From positions 1 through 64,000 of the forward strand of contig JAHELB010000002.1 in assembly GCA_024644385.1 (NCBI GenBank): a DNA stretch of 64,000 nt, in the 5' to 3' direction. Shown piece after piece: positions 1-10,813 of this stretch. The notes under the pieces were generated by a model. It worked only from the letters and a program-made list of their open reading frames with translations. It had not been told where the DNA came from and made no database searches. The stretch comes from Nitrosopumilaceae archaeon (GTDB lineage Archaea; Thermoproteota; Nitrososphaeria; Nitrososphaerales; Nitrosopumilaceae). Made by a program: the position numbers and the translations under genes. Every line of letters begins with the position of its first letter. Position 1 is the stretch's first letter.

Positions 1-74
1 ATTCTGGGCAACGAGCATCCATGAAATCCATAGGTGCTTAAGATATTTAATCATAATTACGTGAGGTAGTCCAT

Positions 75-148
75 GCGGAGTTAGTTTAGCCTGGTATGAC
101 GTCAGCTTCCCAAGCTGAAGGTCGCGGGTTCAAATCCCGCACTCCGCA
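75..148 (+). tRNA. tRNA-Gly (CCC), no encoded CCA
   Basis: Acceptor GCGGAGT/ACTCCGC, anticodon arm TCAGC-TTCCCAA-GCTGA, T arm GCGGG-TTCAAAT-CCCGC. Confidence 0.96.
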
Positions 149-152
149 TTTG

Positions 153-1115
153 TTATAATTCTCTAATTGCTTGTTCAATTATTCCTCTATCTTGGGCTTT
201 TGGATAAAACTTTAGATAATTTTTCAGATCCTCTTTTGCTTGCGAATATTTTTTTTGTTTTTCTCTGATATATGCACGGTTTTTGTAAATTTTTGCTGAT
301 CTTTTAGGATTGATTTCTATAGCTTTTGTATAACAAGATTCTGCCTTTTCAAATTGATTTGATCTTAGATAAAAATTTCCCAGTCCGTTATAGGATAGAT
401 AATATCTGTTATTGAGATTAATACTTTTTTGATAATATTTTATACAGTCTTCGGAATTCTGGGAACTAAGAATTCCACCTAACAAATGAAATGCCGTGGG
501 ATTATTGTTATCAGTCTGAATTGCTTTCATTAAACATTCTAATGCTTTTTGAGAATTTTTTTGAATATTCAGTTTTTCGGAAATAAAACACAGCCGATTT
601 GACTCCTCATCTAATTTTTTTTGTATGTTTAAAGGCGAGACAATTTCTTGAGGAGCCAAAATTATCAGTAATCTTCCCTCTTCGGCCCATTGTTTATCAA
701 ATTTTTCTTGGGGGATTGCCCCTTCTTGCAGCTCTCCTTCTTGTGTTCCTTTTTGAATATAATGAAGAATTGTATTATTGATATCATCATACCCTGAAAT
801 TACCGATGCATGCTGGGTAATTTCAGGGATTCCCGGTAAAATTACGATAGGAGGGATGCCATTATCTATTATTTTTTTTAATTCTGCTAAAGAAGAATGA
901 ATTATTTTGCAGACCAAGCCGTTCCGTTCGGCAAATTCAATTCCTTCTATTAAGATACTTCCAGAGTTGCTTGGGTATTGTTTAGCAAGTTCAAAAGCTT
1001 CTTCCATAGGTAAATTAACATTCCAATATTTTGATACAACATTAATTGGTAAGGGTAGACAAATATTTTCTTCCTGGACTAGAGGAAGTAAAAGTTCATG
1101 ATTTGGTGAATTCAA
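153..1115 (-). CDS. C39-like peptidase domain fused to TPR repeats
   Basis: N-terminal NICLPLPINVVSKYW and HASVISGYDD resemble C39-like Cys/His motifs; C-terminal TPRs (AFHLLGGILSSQ, YYLSYNGLGNFYLRSNQFEKAESCYTKAIEINP). Confidence 0.7.
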   Translation of the reverse strand: MNSPNHELLLPLVQEENICLPLPINVVSKYWNVNLPMEEAFELAKQYPSNSGSILIEGIEFAERNGLVCKIIHSSLAELKKIIDNGIPPIVILPGIPEITQHASVISGYDDINNTILHYIQKGTQEGELQEGAIPQEKFDKQWAEEGRLLIILAPQEIVSPLNIQKKLDEESNRLCFISEKLNIQKNSQKALECLMKAIQTDNNNPTAFHLLGGILSSQNSEDCIKYYQKSINLNNRYYLSYNGLGNFYLRSNQFEKAESCYTKAIEINPKRSAKIYKNRAYIREKQKKYSQAKEDLKNYLKFYPKAQDRGIIEQAIREL

Positions 1116-1151
1116 TGAAATGAAATGGTTGGGGAGAGTTATTAAAACTAA

Positions 1152-1694
1152 TCAAAGTAAACAGAATTGATAGATTAGGTCTTTACCATCATGGGTCATT
1201 TCGGGATGAAATTGAGTTCCAAAAATGAATTTTCCATTATATTGAATAATTTCTTTCTCACAGTTTTTTGAATAGGCTATGCTGGTTAAAAATTTTGGTA
1301 ATTTAGAAATTTCATATCCGTGACTTTCAAAAACCATAATTTTTTTTGTGGTAAGAATATTTTCTTTTTGAGTAAAAATTTCTTCATGGCCTTTTTGATA
1401 AGTTTTCAATTTCCTTATAGTGCCTCCTAAGGTGAGAGCTAAAATTTCTGCTCCATAACAAATTCCAAATAATTTTTTATTATTTTGAATGCTATGTAAT
1501 ATCACTTTAGAGTTAATTTGATTAATTTTTTTTTCATTTTTTCTACGCCCTGAAAGAATAAAGGAATCATATTTTCCGAGTGAGTCTATTTCTAGTTCAA
1601 AGGGAGATGTTTTTTTAAATAAAAAATTTTTTTCCTTTAGAAATTCGATCAAATTTGGAGTGTATATTGATCCATTATCAATAACAAGTAACAA
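1152..1694 (-). CDS. Class I glutamine amidotransferase (GMP synthase glutaminase subunit-like)
   Basis: FGICYGAEILALTLGG nucleophile elbow and FGTQFHPEM His-Glu motif. Confidence 0.85.
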   Translation of the reverse strand: MLLVIDNGSIYTPNLIEFLKEKNFLFKKTSPFELEIDSLGKYDSFILSGRRKNEKKINQINSKVILHSIQNNKKLFGICYGAEILALTLGGTIRKLKTYQKGHEEIFTQKENILTTKKIMVFESHGYEISKLPKFLTSIAYSKNCEKEIIQYNGKFIFGTQFHPEMTHDGKDLIYQFCLL

Positions 1695-1939
1695 TAATTT
1701 TTATTCCTATTATTGTTAATTTAGGTTTTCAGCATAAAGGGGATGAAACAAAATTTGGTACACACCACTCTGACATTCTATCACTTTGCAATATTTTTGT
1801 TATTGCTTTCTCAAATAAAGGAATTAATTAAAAATAAATTCAATTCTAAATATAAGGAATTTGTGGATAATTCATACTTATTTCTCTATGAATTAGACCA
1901 AGTACAATTCAGATAGAAGATCTAAAGAGGAGTAAGGTA

Positions 1940-4798
1940 CTAGACCCCTACTTCAATCGAAATATAATGCATTTCTGGTATACTGTCCTTTACTACAATT
2001 GTACCAATATTGACTCGATTTCCTTCTTCCCAAATGAATACTCTTTCACTTCTTGGTATTACCAAATCAGAAATAAATTCTGATAAGAATGATTCAGTTT
2101 CTCCTCGGTCCTTTTCAGTAAAGAAGAAAATTTCTCCCTCTTTAAAGGAAAGTGGTACCTGAATTGATGTGGGTTGTGAAACCTCAATTCCCTCATTTTC
2201 GAAAATAGATTTTATAATGTCAATTCTATCTTGCCTGTTCAATTCTATTACGTTTGGATCTGGTGATGAGGTATCAACAACTCCTGAGACTTTTTGTAAG
2301 TATGCTTCAAAGGCTTTTTGCTGAGTGGTACCTAAACCAACATAATATTCTCCGGTGAAAGCTGCTCCTACAGCTGCTATGGTTCCTAATTGAGCCACTA
2401 CTCCTCCAGCTCCTGCAGTATAAACTGGAATAAAGTAAACGTCATGCTCTCCTACTCTGTATAAAATATTATCACCAATCCTTGGATTTCGTAACAGGGT
2501 CTTTAATTGCGCAAATTCTGGATCTCTATCTAAAGCCTCCCGTACAGCAGTTGGACCAATTAATTTTGTTGTAGAATTTAATGGGACTTCATAAAATTGC
2601 ATTTTTCCTAGATTGGAAAGATCATTTTCAACTACCATGTATCCTGCAAGATTTCTTCCTTGAGAACCTCTTAATTCTAGCGAAAGAAGACCAACAAACT
2701 CTGTTGATTCAAATTCGGGTGGTTTTGCTTGAATATAATAAGTGTCCAAACCAGTTGGAATTTCATAAAATTCATTGGCCTGAATAAATTTCTCAACATT
2801 AGTTACATGGTAAATGTTATACATTTCGGTTTTCCAATTAAATAATTCAGATGGATATCGTATTTGCTCTTCTAGCCAATCTGGAATTGTAACAAATTGC
2901 TCAGAATATTGTTCTGAGAACATTTCTGTAAAAAAGTCATTACCTGTTTTCAATAATTGAATATCACCGTCTTGAGTATCAACTAGTGCATATCCTACTA
3001 AGCGCAAGTAAGGATTTGATGCTGACCATGGGACATTACTAGTATCAAAACCAATAATCAATGGAACTAACCAATAGGTTTTTTCACCATCAGTTACTGG
3101 AAGAGAATCTAGTTCCTTTCCGAATAAATCATATAGGAAATACGGGTAAAGAATTTCCATTCTATCATGAACATCTTTGTATCTCATAATATGAACAGAT
3201 TCACCCGGGAACGAAAGGAGGAAATTGGGTTCAAAAGTCCAGCTTAAAGGAGGTGGAACATCAATTCCTCCTTCACCATCATAAAATACTCCCCCAAGTT
3301 CTGCACTGACATCTCCTCTAGAAAGTGGGTATGCTGACCAGGTTTGCTCAAAAAGACCGCCTTCACCGTAATAAATTTCTCGTTGTTTGAAAAACTCACT
3401 ACTGTCTACAATTTGACCTCCTGTGGCATCAAGGGTAAGAAATCCATTAGGAACGTGGGTGTAAACCAGGTGTTCATTATACCATCTATTTTCAGCGGCT
3501 ACAGTTGTTGGTAAAACTGGTTTCATAGAAGCAGTCCAATACAATTGGTTATCAAAGCGAAGAATGTCGTTATCTTCAAAGTCTACATATGGTATCAACC
3601 CAATCTCAGGTTTTAATTTTGCAAAAGCTGCTTCCCAATCCCAAATTCTAATTACATCTAAAACATCTGCATTTTGGCTAACATAATTTTTTATATTATT
3701 TGGGGAAATATTTGGGAGTCTAACGTCATGATTATTTTCTTGTATCTTCTCTAATTCACCTAGATACCTGTTAATTCCTACCTGTTGAGCCGTATAAGGA
3801 CCCAAATATTCAATTTTTCTAGAATCTGCAATGCTGTTATTTACAGAAATAACTGCTATTACAATAATTACAATTACCAAAATTGAAAAAATTCTAATGT
3901 AAACATCTCTCTTGAACATGTGAGTGAGAACCCTTGATCTTATTTTATCTGCTAATGAAAAAGCTAAAAATGCAAATCCAACTATCAAGGTGCCTCCAAT
4001 TACATATCTTGAATTGTAATCTATTTGATCAGTAAAAAATAGGTTAAATCCAATCCAAATAATTCCAATTCCTAAAATAGATTCTATTATAGATACATAA
4101 TTCAAATATCTGGGCTTTCCTTCATTAGAATCCTGAACAAAGGAAGTTATTACATCAATTATTCTATGAATCCCAACATATAACACCAAGCGGAGACCGA
4201 TTGCCGCTAGAACAGACGGAATTAAAATGATTAATGCTGGAATCATTGGCACGACTTGTTCTGTGGCATAGTTAGGATTAGTATCTGGAGTTACAAATGG
4301 TAAGGAAAATAATGCTGGTAAGTTTTCAATTCCTAAAGAATTTCCATCAAGGAAGGATATTGCTGCGAATCCAAACATTGTGTTTACAAAAAAGGCACCA
4401 AAAAGTAGAATCTTGGTTATTTGCCAAATTACAAATTGTGGAGTACTTAACTTGAAATCTTTAAAGCGAGGAATATTATTTGAAAGGGATTGCTGTGGTC
4501 CTTGGCCAATGAATCCTATAGCAGTTTTTACAGCGTACCAAAAAATTGAAGACCTCGATATGATATTTATCCGAACTAGTGCAATAGCTGCAAGGATAAG
4601 CGCAGATACAATTGAATAGTAAAGAGGTTTGGTGAATTTTTCTCCAAATTCAGTAAAATTCATTGAAAGAATTACTGCTTGATTTCCAGCGAGTACGACA
4701 ATGGCTATTACAATAATTGCAACGATTCCTAACCGTATGAATTTTCCAGCATCAGGAGGTGGAGCTTGTTTATCAGTAGCGGCGCTATACAAAATCAA
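1940..4798 (-). CDS. UPF0182 family large membrane protein
   Basis: 952 aa, N-terminal multi-TM region and long extracellular domain typical of UPF0182. Confidence 0.85.
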   Translation of the reverse strand: MILYSAATDKQAPPPDAGKFIRLGIVAIIVIAIVVLAGNQAVILSMNFTEFGEKFTKPLYYSIVSALILAAIALVRINIISRSSIFWYAVKTAIGFIGQGPQQSLSNNIPRFKDFKLSTPQFVIWQITKILLFGAFFVNTMFGFAAISFLDGNSLGIENLPALFSLPFVTPDTNPNYATEQVVPMIPALIILIPSVLAAIGLRLVLYVGIHRIIDVITSFVQDSNEGKPRYLNYVSIIESILGIGIIWIGFNLFFTDQIDYNSRYVIGGTLIVGFAFLAFSLADKIRSRVLTHMFKRDVYIRIFSILVIVIIVIAVISVNNSIADSRKIEYLGPYTAQQVGINRYLGELEKIQENNHDVRLPNISPNNIKNYVSQNADVLDVIRIWDWEAAFAKLKPEIGLIPYVDFEDNDILRFDNQLYWTASMKPVLPTTVAAENRWYNEHLVYTHVPNGFLTLDATGGQIVDSSEFFKQREIYYGEGGLFEQTWSAYPLSRGDVSAELGGVFYDGEGGIDVPPPLSWTFEPNFLLSFPGESVHIMRYKDVHDRMEILYPYFLYDLFGKELDSLPVTDGEKTYWLVPLIIGFDTSNVPWSASNPYLRLVGYALVDTQDGDIQLLKTGNDFFTEMFSEQYSEQFVTIPDWLEEQIRYPSELFNWKTEMYNIYHVTNVEKFIQANEFYEIPTGLDTYYIQAKPPEFESTEFVGLLSLELRGSQGRNLAGYMVVENDLSNLGKMQFYEVPLNSTTKLIGPTAVREALDRDPEFAQLKTLLRNPRIGDNILYRVGEHDVYFIPVYTAGAGGVVAQLGTIAAVGAAFTGEYYVGLGTTQQKAFEAYLQKVSGVVDTSSPDPNVIELNRQDRIDIIKSIFENEGIEVSQPTSIQVPLSFKEGEIFFFTEKDRGETESFLSEFISDLVIPRSERVFIWEEGNRVNIGTIVVKDSIPEMHYISIEVGV

Positions 4799-4920
4799 AC
4801 TTCTTTTAGGTTTGGCAAATTAATGTCTTACCAGAAAAAAGAAAAATTTAGCATTTAATTTCTATTCTAAAAGAGTAAAACACCCAAATTTCTAGTATAT
4901 TTAGCCTATTCTATAGAAAT

Positions 4921-6042
4921 CTAAGCGATTGTCGCTAAATTCTTACAAATCATGTAGACTGCACCATAAGTTGGGATTGTAACAATTTCATTATTAAAGG
5001 GGCCAAACTTCTTGTTTTTTAATTTAAATTCTATGGGGCAACTTGCCTGTATTTCAACAGTGTTTTCATTTAGAAATGATGATTCTGAGTAAGGATCGAA
5101 ACTTTTAAGATCTTTGCAAAAAATTTTGGTCAACCCACTTTTGCTATTTAAGGAACCAGGAAGTCTAAAAATTCTATGAATATCCATTGTTACATTTGGA
5201 TCTATCTGAGCCCCAATGATTGTAGAAATATTTTCCAAATTTTTGTGAAATTTTGAATATCCACCAGAAATTAATTCTGAAATTATTTTTGAGCGTTTTG
5301 ATTTGGACCCAAAAATTTCTTTAGAGAATCTTCCCCTCCAACCTCTTTCTTCAAGATCAGGAAATAAGGAGCGTTGGGGCTTTAATTTTTTCATTCCAAA
5401 AGTTTCAGGGATTGCCCCTCTAAACATTATATAATCGACTAATTCTGATCTTTCTCTAGAGCCAAGCGTTAGAAATTGTGAATTATAAACATAAACATGA
5501 AAGCCCTCGTTTCCAGAAAAATAAATTTTAATATTATTTTTTTCTACACCTAGATCCTCAATTAAAATATTTAATAATTTGAATACTTCCTTTTTTGATC
5601 CTTCAATACAATTTTTACACGGTAATGATTTAATTTCTATTTTTTTAGAATTACAGTGCAAGCATTGATGATTTGAATTGGATACTTGATTACATTCATT
5701 GCATTTAGTAATAGAGTGACTTAGCCTACAATCTAATTGAAGATCTTTGGCATCAATGTCAAAAATAAGATCAGCTTCTTTCCAATCTTTTTCATTCATC
5801 GATAAATTAGGAAATGAGTAATAGGCATTGGAGCAATAAACATCAGACGGAATATTTTGCATAAGTAAAAGATGTAATTCCTTATTATCCTTTAATGAGA
5901 TATGTCGCATCATTCCGGAATTAAATTTTTGAAACCCAAATTCTCTTTCAGAAGTCCTTTCTGGTACATGAATAAGATCAAAATGATCAAAATAGTATTT
6001 TTTGAATGCGTCTTCTAAAAATTTAACTTCTTTTTCCTGCAT
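4921..6042 (-). CDS. priS: DNA primase small (catalytic) subunit
   Basis: YYFDHF, REFGFQ, DLIFDIDAKDL; abuts priL. Confidence 0.93.
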   Translation of the reverse strand: MQEKEVKFLEDAFKKYYFDHFDLIHVPERTSEREFGFQKFNSGMMRHISLKDNKELHLLLMQNIPSDVYCSNAYYSFPNLSMNEKDWKEADLIFDIDAKDLQLDCRLSHSITKCNECNQVSNSNHQCLHCNSKKIEIKSLPCKNCIEGSKKEVFKLLNILIEDLGVEKNNIKIYFSGNEGFHVYVYNSQFLTLGSRERSELVDYIMFRGAIPETFGMKKLKPQRSLFPDLEERGWRGRFSKEIFGSKSKRSKIISELISGGYSKFHKNLENISTIIGAQIDPNVTMDIHRIFRLPGSLNSKSGLTKIFCKDLKSFDPYSESSFLNENTVEIQASCPIEFKLKNKKFGPFNNEIVTIPTYGAVYMICKNLATIA

Positions 6043-7068
6043 TTACTTTCTTTTTTTTCCAAATTGTAGAGGGTTAAAGATATTGTCACATTCAGGGATA
6101 GCAAAACAAAGATTTTGTGTTTTTAGTTTTTCACATGATGGACATGAATATTGAGTACCACTTCCTGAGGCTCCGGCTAGGTGATTTAACTGGTATAGGG
6201 TAACTCTTTCGTTGTAGTCTGGGGCGTTTTTAAATAATGGGGCAATTTGTTCAACCGATTGGTTTCTGGATAACAAAAAGGTGGCCAACATGAATCTACC
6301 AGAATGAGGAAGGTTTTCACCCTTTTCGAGAACTTCAATGGCGTGTTTTATGCAAGGTGGATATTCTCCTGTAGTAACACTATATGTTACAAACTTTTTT
6401 GATAATGAAATTAGTTGCTTTACCGGCTCTTCAAATCCTGAAATCATTGAAGGGGTTTTGGCATTAATTATTTTTGAACTAATATAACTGCTCAATTCTT
6501 TTCGAATTAACCTAACAGTTTCATGGGGAGTTAGAAAAACAAAACCATTTCCAACACGTCGATTGATTAACTTCCATTCTCGTTCATGAAAATTAACGGA
6601 GTGTTTTAGATAATTGGAAATTGGAATGATAAAATAGTCATCTTGTTTTTTAATTTGAATTGAAAATAAATCATCAATTATTCTTATAGCCAATTCTTTT
6701 TTGGATTCATCAGTAATATTTGCAAGATCTTTTTCTAAATATTTTTCAGCACGTCTGGCTTCTGCCAAAGCAAATCTTTTGATTAGTGTATTCATTCCAG
6801 TTAATTTTAGTAAGACGATAGCCAAAAGAAAAGAAAAAACTTCTCTTTCCAAGACATAATCTTTTGATGCTTCACCATCTATCAAATCGGATTTGTAAAT
6901 TTTGCCATCGGCTGAAACCTGAACTCTACTCAAGGCTTTTTCTAGAGATATTTTCAAGTCAGGATCAATTCCAAATTGATCAAGTGAAAAACCCTTATCT
7001 TTAAGATATTGACCAGCATCTGCTAGAAAGGGATATTTTGCAATTTCATCTTTTCCCAGGGTTATCAT
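6043..7068 (-). CDS. priL: DNA primase large subunit
   Basis: Directly upstream of priS; C-terminal Cys-rich region YSCPSCEKLKTQNLCF. Confidence 0.92.
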   Translation of the reverse strand: MITLGKDEIAKYPFLADAGQYLKDKGFSLDQFGIDPDLKISLEKALSRVQVSADGKIYKSDLIDGEASKDYVLEREVFSFLLAIVLLKLTGMNTLIKRFALAEARRAEKYLEKDLANITDESKKELAIRIIDDLFSIQIKKQDDYFIIPISNYLKHSVNFHEREWKLINRRVGNGFVFLTPHETVRLIRKELSSYISSKIINAKTPSMISGFEEPVKQLISLSKKFVTYSVTTGEYPPCIKHAIEVLEKGENLPHSGRFMLATFLLSRNQSVEQIAPLFKNAPDYNERVTLYQLNHLAGASGSGTQYSCPSCEKLKTQNLCFAIPECDNIFNPLQFGKKRK

Positions 7069-7158
7069 GAATATAGATTAAGAATGTTGACTTAAAAATC
7101 TGATTTTCATTTGATGATAGTTGCTGATTTAAATATTGTTTAGATAAAATTCTCAAAT

Positions 7159-7998
7159 ATGCTGATCGGTTGTCATGTTTCAATTTCAGGATCAATCGAT
7201 ATGGCAATCGATAATGCAGTTAAAAGAAAATGTTCAGCTTTTCAGATTTTTACTAGGAATCCTAGAGGATGGCATGCTAAGGAACTGATGGATCAAGATA
7301 TTAAAAATTTCAAAGAGAAGCTAAAATCTAGTAAAATTGATAGGTTTTCAACTTGTGCTCATATGCCATATTTACCTAATCTTTCAAGTCCCAAAAAGGA
7401 TGGATTCGAAAAATCAGTAAATTCCTTAATTGAGGAAGTTGAAAGATGTGGGAAATTAGGAATTCCTTATCTGGTGACTCATCTTGGTAGTCATTTGGGA
7501 ACAGGCGAAGAAGCAGGAATAAAGAGACTTGTGAAAGGATTAACAAAAGCTGCTAAGGTTAAAAATGACGTGATGATTTTGTTGGAAAACACCGCTGGCC
7601 AAAAAAATTCTGTTGGATCAAAATTTGCGCAACTTGGAGAAATTTTTAATGAATTAAAACCCTCAAAGAGATTTGGGGTTTGTTTTGATACTTGCCATGC
7701 ATTTGTATCTGGTTACGATTTAAGGACAGAAAAAAATGTCAAAGAAACTTTTAAGGAATTCGATAAACATGTTGGTATGGAACATCTTAAAATTTTACAT
7801 CTTAATGATGCCAAAGGAGAGATAGGATGTAATTTAGATAGACATTATCATATTGGTTTAGGTAACATTGGAGAGGAAGGAATGGCTGCTGTAGTTAAAT
7901 TAATTATGAAAAAGAATATTCCAATTGTATTAGAAACTCCAATCGATGATACAAGGGATGATTTTGAAAATGTTAGAATAGCAAAGGGGCTTGTATAA
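7159..7998 (+). CDS. nfo: Endonuclease IV (AP endonuclease)
   Basis: GCHVSISGSIDMAI, HLGSHLGTGEE, LENTAGQ, CFDTCHAF, LHLNDAK. Confidence 0.95.
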   Translation: MLIGCHVSISGSIDMAIDNAVKRKCSAFQIFTRNPRGWHAKELMDQDIKNFKEKLKSSKIDRFSTCAHMPYLPNLSSPKKDGFEKSVNSLIEEVERCGKLGIPYLVTHLGSHLGTGEEAGIKRLVKGLTKAAKVKNDVMILLENTAGQKNSVGSKFAQLGEIFNELKPSKRFGVCFDTCHAFVSGYDLRTEKNVKETFKEFDKHVGMEHLKILHLNDAKGEIGCNLDRHYHIGLGNIGEEGMAAVVKLIMKKNIPIVLETPIDDTRDDFENVRIAKGLV

Positions 7999-8020
7999 AA
8001 AATTAGAGAAATGATAATTA

Positions 8021-9478
8021 ATGAATTATGAAGAAGTAATGAAACTAGCACTTGAAAGAGGATTTTATTTTCCTAGTTGTGAGGTGTATGCTGATGCCCA
8101 GGCTGGATTTTGGGAATACGGTCCATCTGGTGTAGGTTTGAAAAATAAATTTCTTGAATTATGGAGAAGAGAACTGGTAAGACGAGATGGAATGCTTGAG
8201 ATAGATGGTTGTCAAATTATGTCAAAATCTGTTTTTGAAGCATCTGGACATTTGGGAAGTTTTGCTGATCCCATCATAAAGTGTAGAAAGTGTAATGCCA
8301 CTTTTAGAGCCGATAGAACAATCGCTGAAGTTGCGAAAATAGAAATTCCAGAAAGCGCAGATTTGGAGGAATTTGATAAGGTGATTCAGGAAAATGGAGT
8401 TAAATGTCTAAAATGCAAGGGGGATTTTGAGAGTACAAGGAAATTCAACATGATGTTTAAGGTGGGTATTGGCCCAGAAGAAGAAATTGCTTACCTTAGA
8501 CCTGAAACATGTCAATCAATTTTTGTGGATTTTCCAAGGTTGTTTAAGATAATGCGGGGAAAACTACCTTTAGGAATAGCGCAAGTTGGTAAAAGTTTTA
8601 GGAATGAAATAGCACCAAGGCAAAGTCTACTTCGGCTTCGAGAATTTTATCAGGCAGAAATTGAAGTGTTTTGTAATCCAAAAAAGTTGGATGAAATGGA
8701 AAAATTTTTAGAAATTCAAAATACGGTAATAAGAGTTCAAACTGATTCTGAACCCGTGTCAATGAGCTGTAAAGAAGCGGTAGAATCAGGAGTAATTCCT
8801 AACAAGTTTGTTGCATATTATCTAGGAATTTTAACTGAATTTTATGAAAAAACCGGAGTGGATATTACCAAAAGTAGATTTAGAAAACTAGGTGATAAAG
8901 AAAAAGCATTCTATGCAGAAGTTGCCTTTGATTTTGAAGTTGAAACAACTATAGGATGGCTGGAATTGGTAGCTTGTAACTATAGATCAGACTATGACCT
9001 TTCTAGCCATGCAAAAAAAAGTAAAGAGAAATTCGAGGTTATGGATAATGATGAAAAAGTTCTTCCCCATGTATTTGAAATTTCGATGGGAATTGATCGA
9101 AGTTTGTATACTATTTTAGAACATTGTTTACGAGATGATAAAGAAAATGAACGGACTGTTTTGTCACTCAAACCATATCTGTCTCCCATTCATGTGGGAG
9201 TACTATCCTTAGTAAAAAAAGATGGATTAAAAGAAAAAACAGATGAAATATATCTTCAGTTGAAAAGAAAATTTGACGCATTCTTGGATCATTCTGGTGC
9301 AATAGGAAGAAGATATAGAAGATTAGATGAAATTGGATCACCCTTTGCAATTACTGTTGATCATCAAACATTGGAAGATGAAACTATTACCATAAGAATA
9401 AGGGATAATATGGAGCAAAAGAGGATAAAAATTTCTGAGTTATACTCTATTCTTTCTGAATATACGGCATATCCTTAA
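8021..9478 (+). CDS. glyS: Glycyl-tRNA synthetase
   Basis: FYFPSCEVYADAQAGFWEYGPSGVGLKN, YLRPETCQSIFVDF, class II motifs. Confidence 0.96.
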   Translation: MNYEEVMKLALERGFYFPSCEVYADAQAGFWEYGPSGVGLKNKFLELWRRELVRRDGMLEIDGCQIMSKSVFEASGHLGSFADPIIKCRKCNATFRADRTIAEVAKIEIPESADLEEFDKVIQENGVKCLKCKGDFESTRKFNMMFKVGIGPEEEIAYLRPETCQSIFVDFPRLFKIMRGKLPLGIAQVGKSFRNEIAPRQSLLRLREFYQAEIEVFCNPKKLDEMEKFLEIQNTVIRVQTDSEPVSMSCKEAVESGVIPNKFVAYYLGILTEFYEKTGVDITKSRFRKLGDKEKAFYAEVAFDFEVETTIGWLELVACNYRSDYDLSSHAKKSKEKFEVMDNDEKVLPHVFEISMGIDRSLYTILEHCLRDDKENERTVLSLKPYLSPIHVGVLSLVKKDGLKEKTDEIYLQLKRKFDAFLDHSGAIGRRYRRLDEIGSPFAITVDHQTLEDETITIRIRDNMEQKRIKISELYSILSEYTAYP

Positions 9479-9592
9479 TCCGGACAAGATGAGGGTCATT
9501 CTAGTTTAGATATTAGCAAAACTAGGCACAAATCCGTGCTTGGGTATGATATTTATTAAAAATTAATAACCCTTGATTTTTGGAGTGAACGT

Positions 9593-10768
9593 ATGTCTGA
9601 GGCGAGGAGAATTGCTATTGGAGAAAATGCTCAAGTTTCAATAATAATTCCAACCTATAATGAGTCTAATAATATCATACGAATCCTAAAATCAATTGGG
9701 GAGAATTTACCAAAAAATGTAATCGCTGAAGCCATTGTGGTTGACGATAATTCTCCTGATTCTACTGGAAAGATTGTGGATGATTATCTAAAAAATGTAA
9801 AAAAAATTGCGGGGTATACAATGAATATAATTCACAGAACTTCAAAAAATGGTCTAAGTTCTGCCATTCTTAGTGGAGTTCAACGAGCAAAGGGAGACAC
9901 AATTGTTGTAATGGACAGTGATTTTTCTCATCCACCGCAAATTATTCCAAAAATGATAGAATCGTTAAAAAAATATCAATGTGATTTGGTAATTGCTTCG
10001 CGTTATATCAGGGGGGGTAAAATTAACGGTTGGACCTTAAAAAGAAAATTAATGAGTAAAATTGCCACCTTAATTGCCAAAAAAGGATTAGGAGTAAAAA
10101 CAAATGATCCTATGTCGGGATTTTTTGCATTTAAAAAAAATATTTTAAAAGGAATTAATTTTGATGCAATCGGTTACAAAATTCTTTTAGAAATTCTTGT
10201 AAAGAAAAGTGAGATAGCCGTAAAGGAAATCCCCTATACATTTGAGAATAGACGTTTTGGTTCAAGTAAATTAGATAGAACTATTGTAACAGATTATTTC
10301 AAATCTGTATGGAAATTATACAAATTTGGAAAACCTAAAGAAAAGGAAGAAAAACGTAATTCTGTCCGTTTTCTTTCCAAAGCAAGTAGATTTTACACTG
10401 TTGGGTTGTCTGGGTTTGGCATAAATTATTTTATTTCATTACTATTTTCAGGTGGGATATCTGATTTATGGTATTTACATGCAACCATCATTGGAATTGT
10501 AGTATCAATTACTACAAATTTCCTTTTGAACAAGACATGGACATTTGGTGATAGAGACTTTTCAACGAAAAAAACATTCAAACAATATGGAAAATTTGTG
10601 ACATTTAGTTCACTTGGCGCACTAGTGCAGTTAGCAATGGTGTTTTACTTGGTTGATGAATATCAGTTATCTTATCCTGTTTCTCTAGGTTTAGCGGTTC
10701 TTACTGCAGCCTTTGGAAATTATATTCTAAACAAAAAATTTACATTCAAAGAAAAGGTTTGGGGTTAA
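9593..10768 (+). CDS. Family 2 glycosyltransferase (dolichol-phosphate mannosyltransferase-like) with C-terminal GtrA-like membrane domain
   Basis: SIIIPTYNESNNI, VVDDNSPDSTG, DSDFSHPP; GtrA-like LNKTWTFGDR and ILNKKFTF. Confidence 0.92.
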   Translation: MSEARRIAIGENAQVSIIIPTYNESNNIIRILKSIGENLPKNVIAEAIVVDDNSPDSTGKIVDDYLKNVKKIAGYTMNIIHRTSKNGLSSAILSGVQRAKGDTIVVMDSDFSHPPQIIPKMIESLKKYQCDLVIASRYIRGGKINGWTLKRKLMSKIATLIAKKGLGVKTNDPMSGFFAFKKNILKGINFDAIGYKILLEILVKKSEIAVKEIPYTFENRRFGSSKLDRTIVTDYFKSVWKLYKFGKPKEKEEKRNSVRFLSKASRFYTVGLSGFGINYFISLLFSGGISDLWYLHATIIGIVVSITTNFLLNKTWTFGDRDFSTKKTFKQYGKFVTFSSLGALVQLAMVFYLVDEYQLSYPVSLGLAVLTAAFGNYILNKKFTFKEKVWG

Positions 10769-10813
10769 TTTGAAAAAAGAAAAACAAAAAGAGTGATCTT
10801 TCGCCTTAACCCT

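Noticed and set aside
75-9478. Functional link between tRNA-Gly and glyS
   Set aside because: They are 8 kb apart with unrelated genes between; likely coincidence
9479-9592. Small hairpin GCAC-AAATCC-GTGC after glyS
   Set aside because: Only 4 bp strong stem; insufficient to call an ncRNA or terminator
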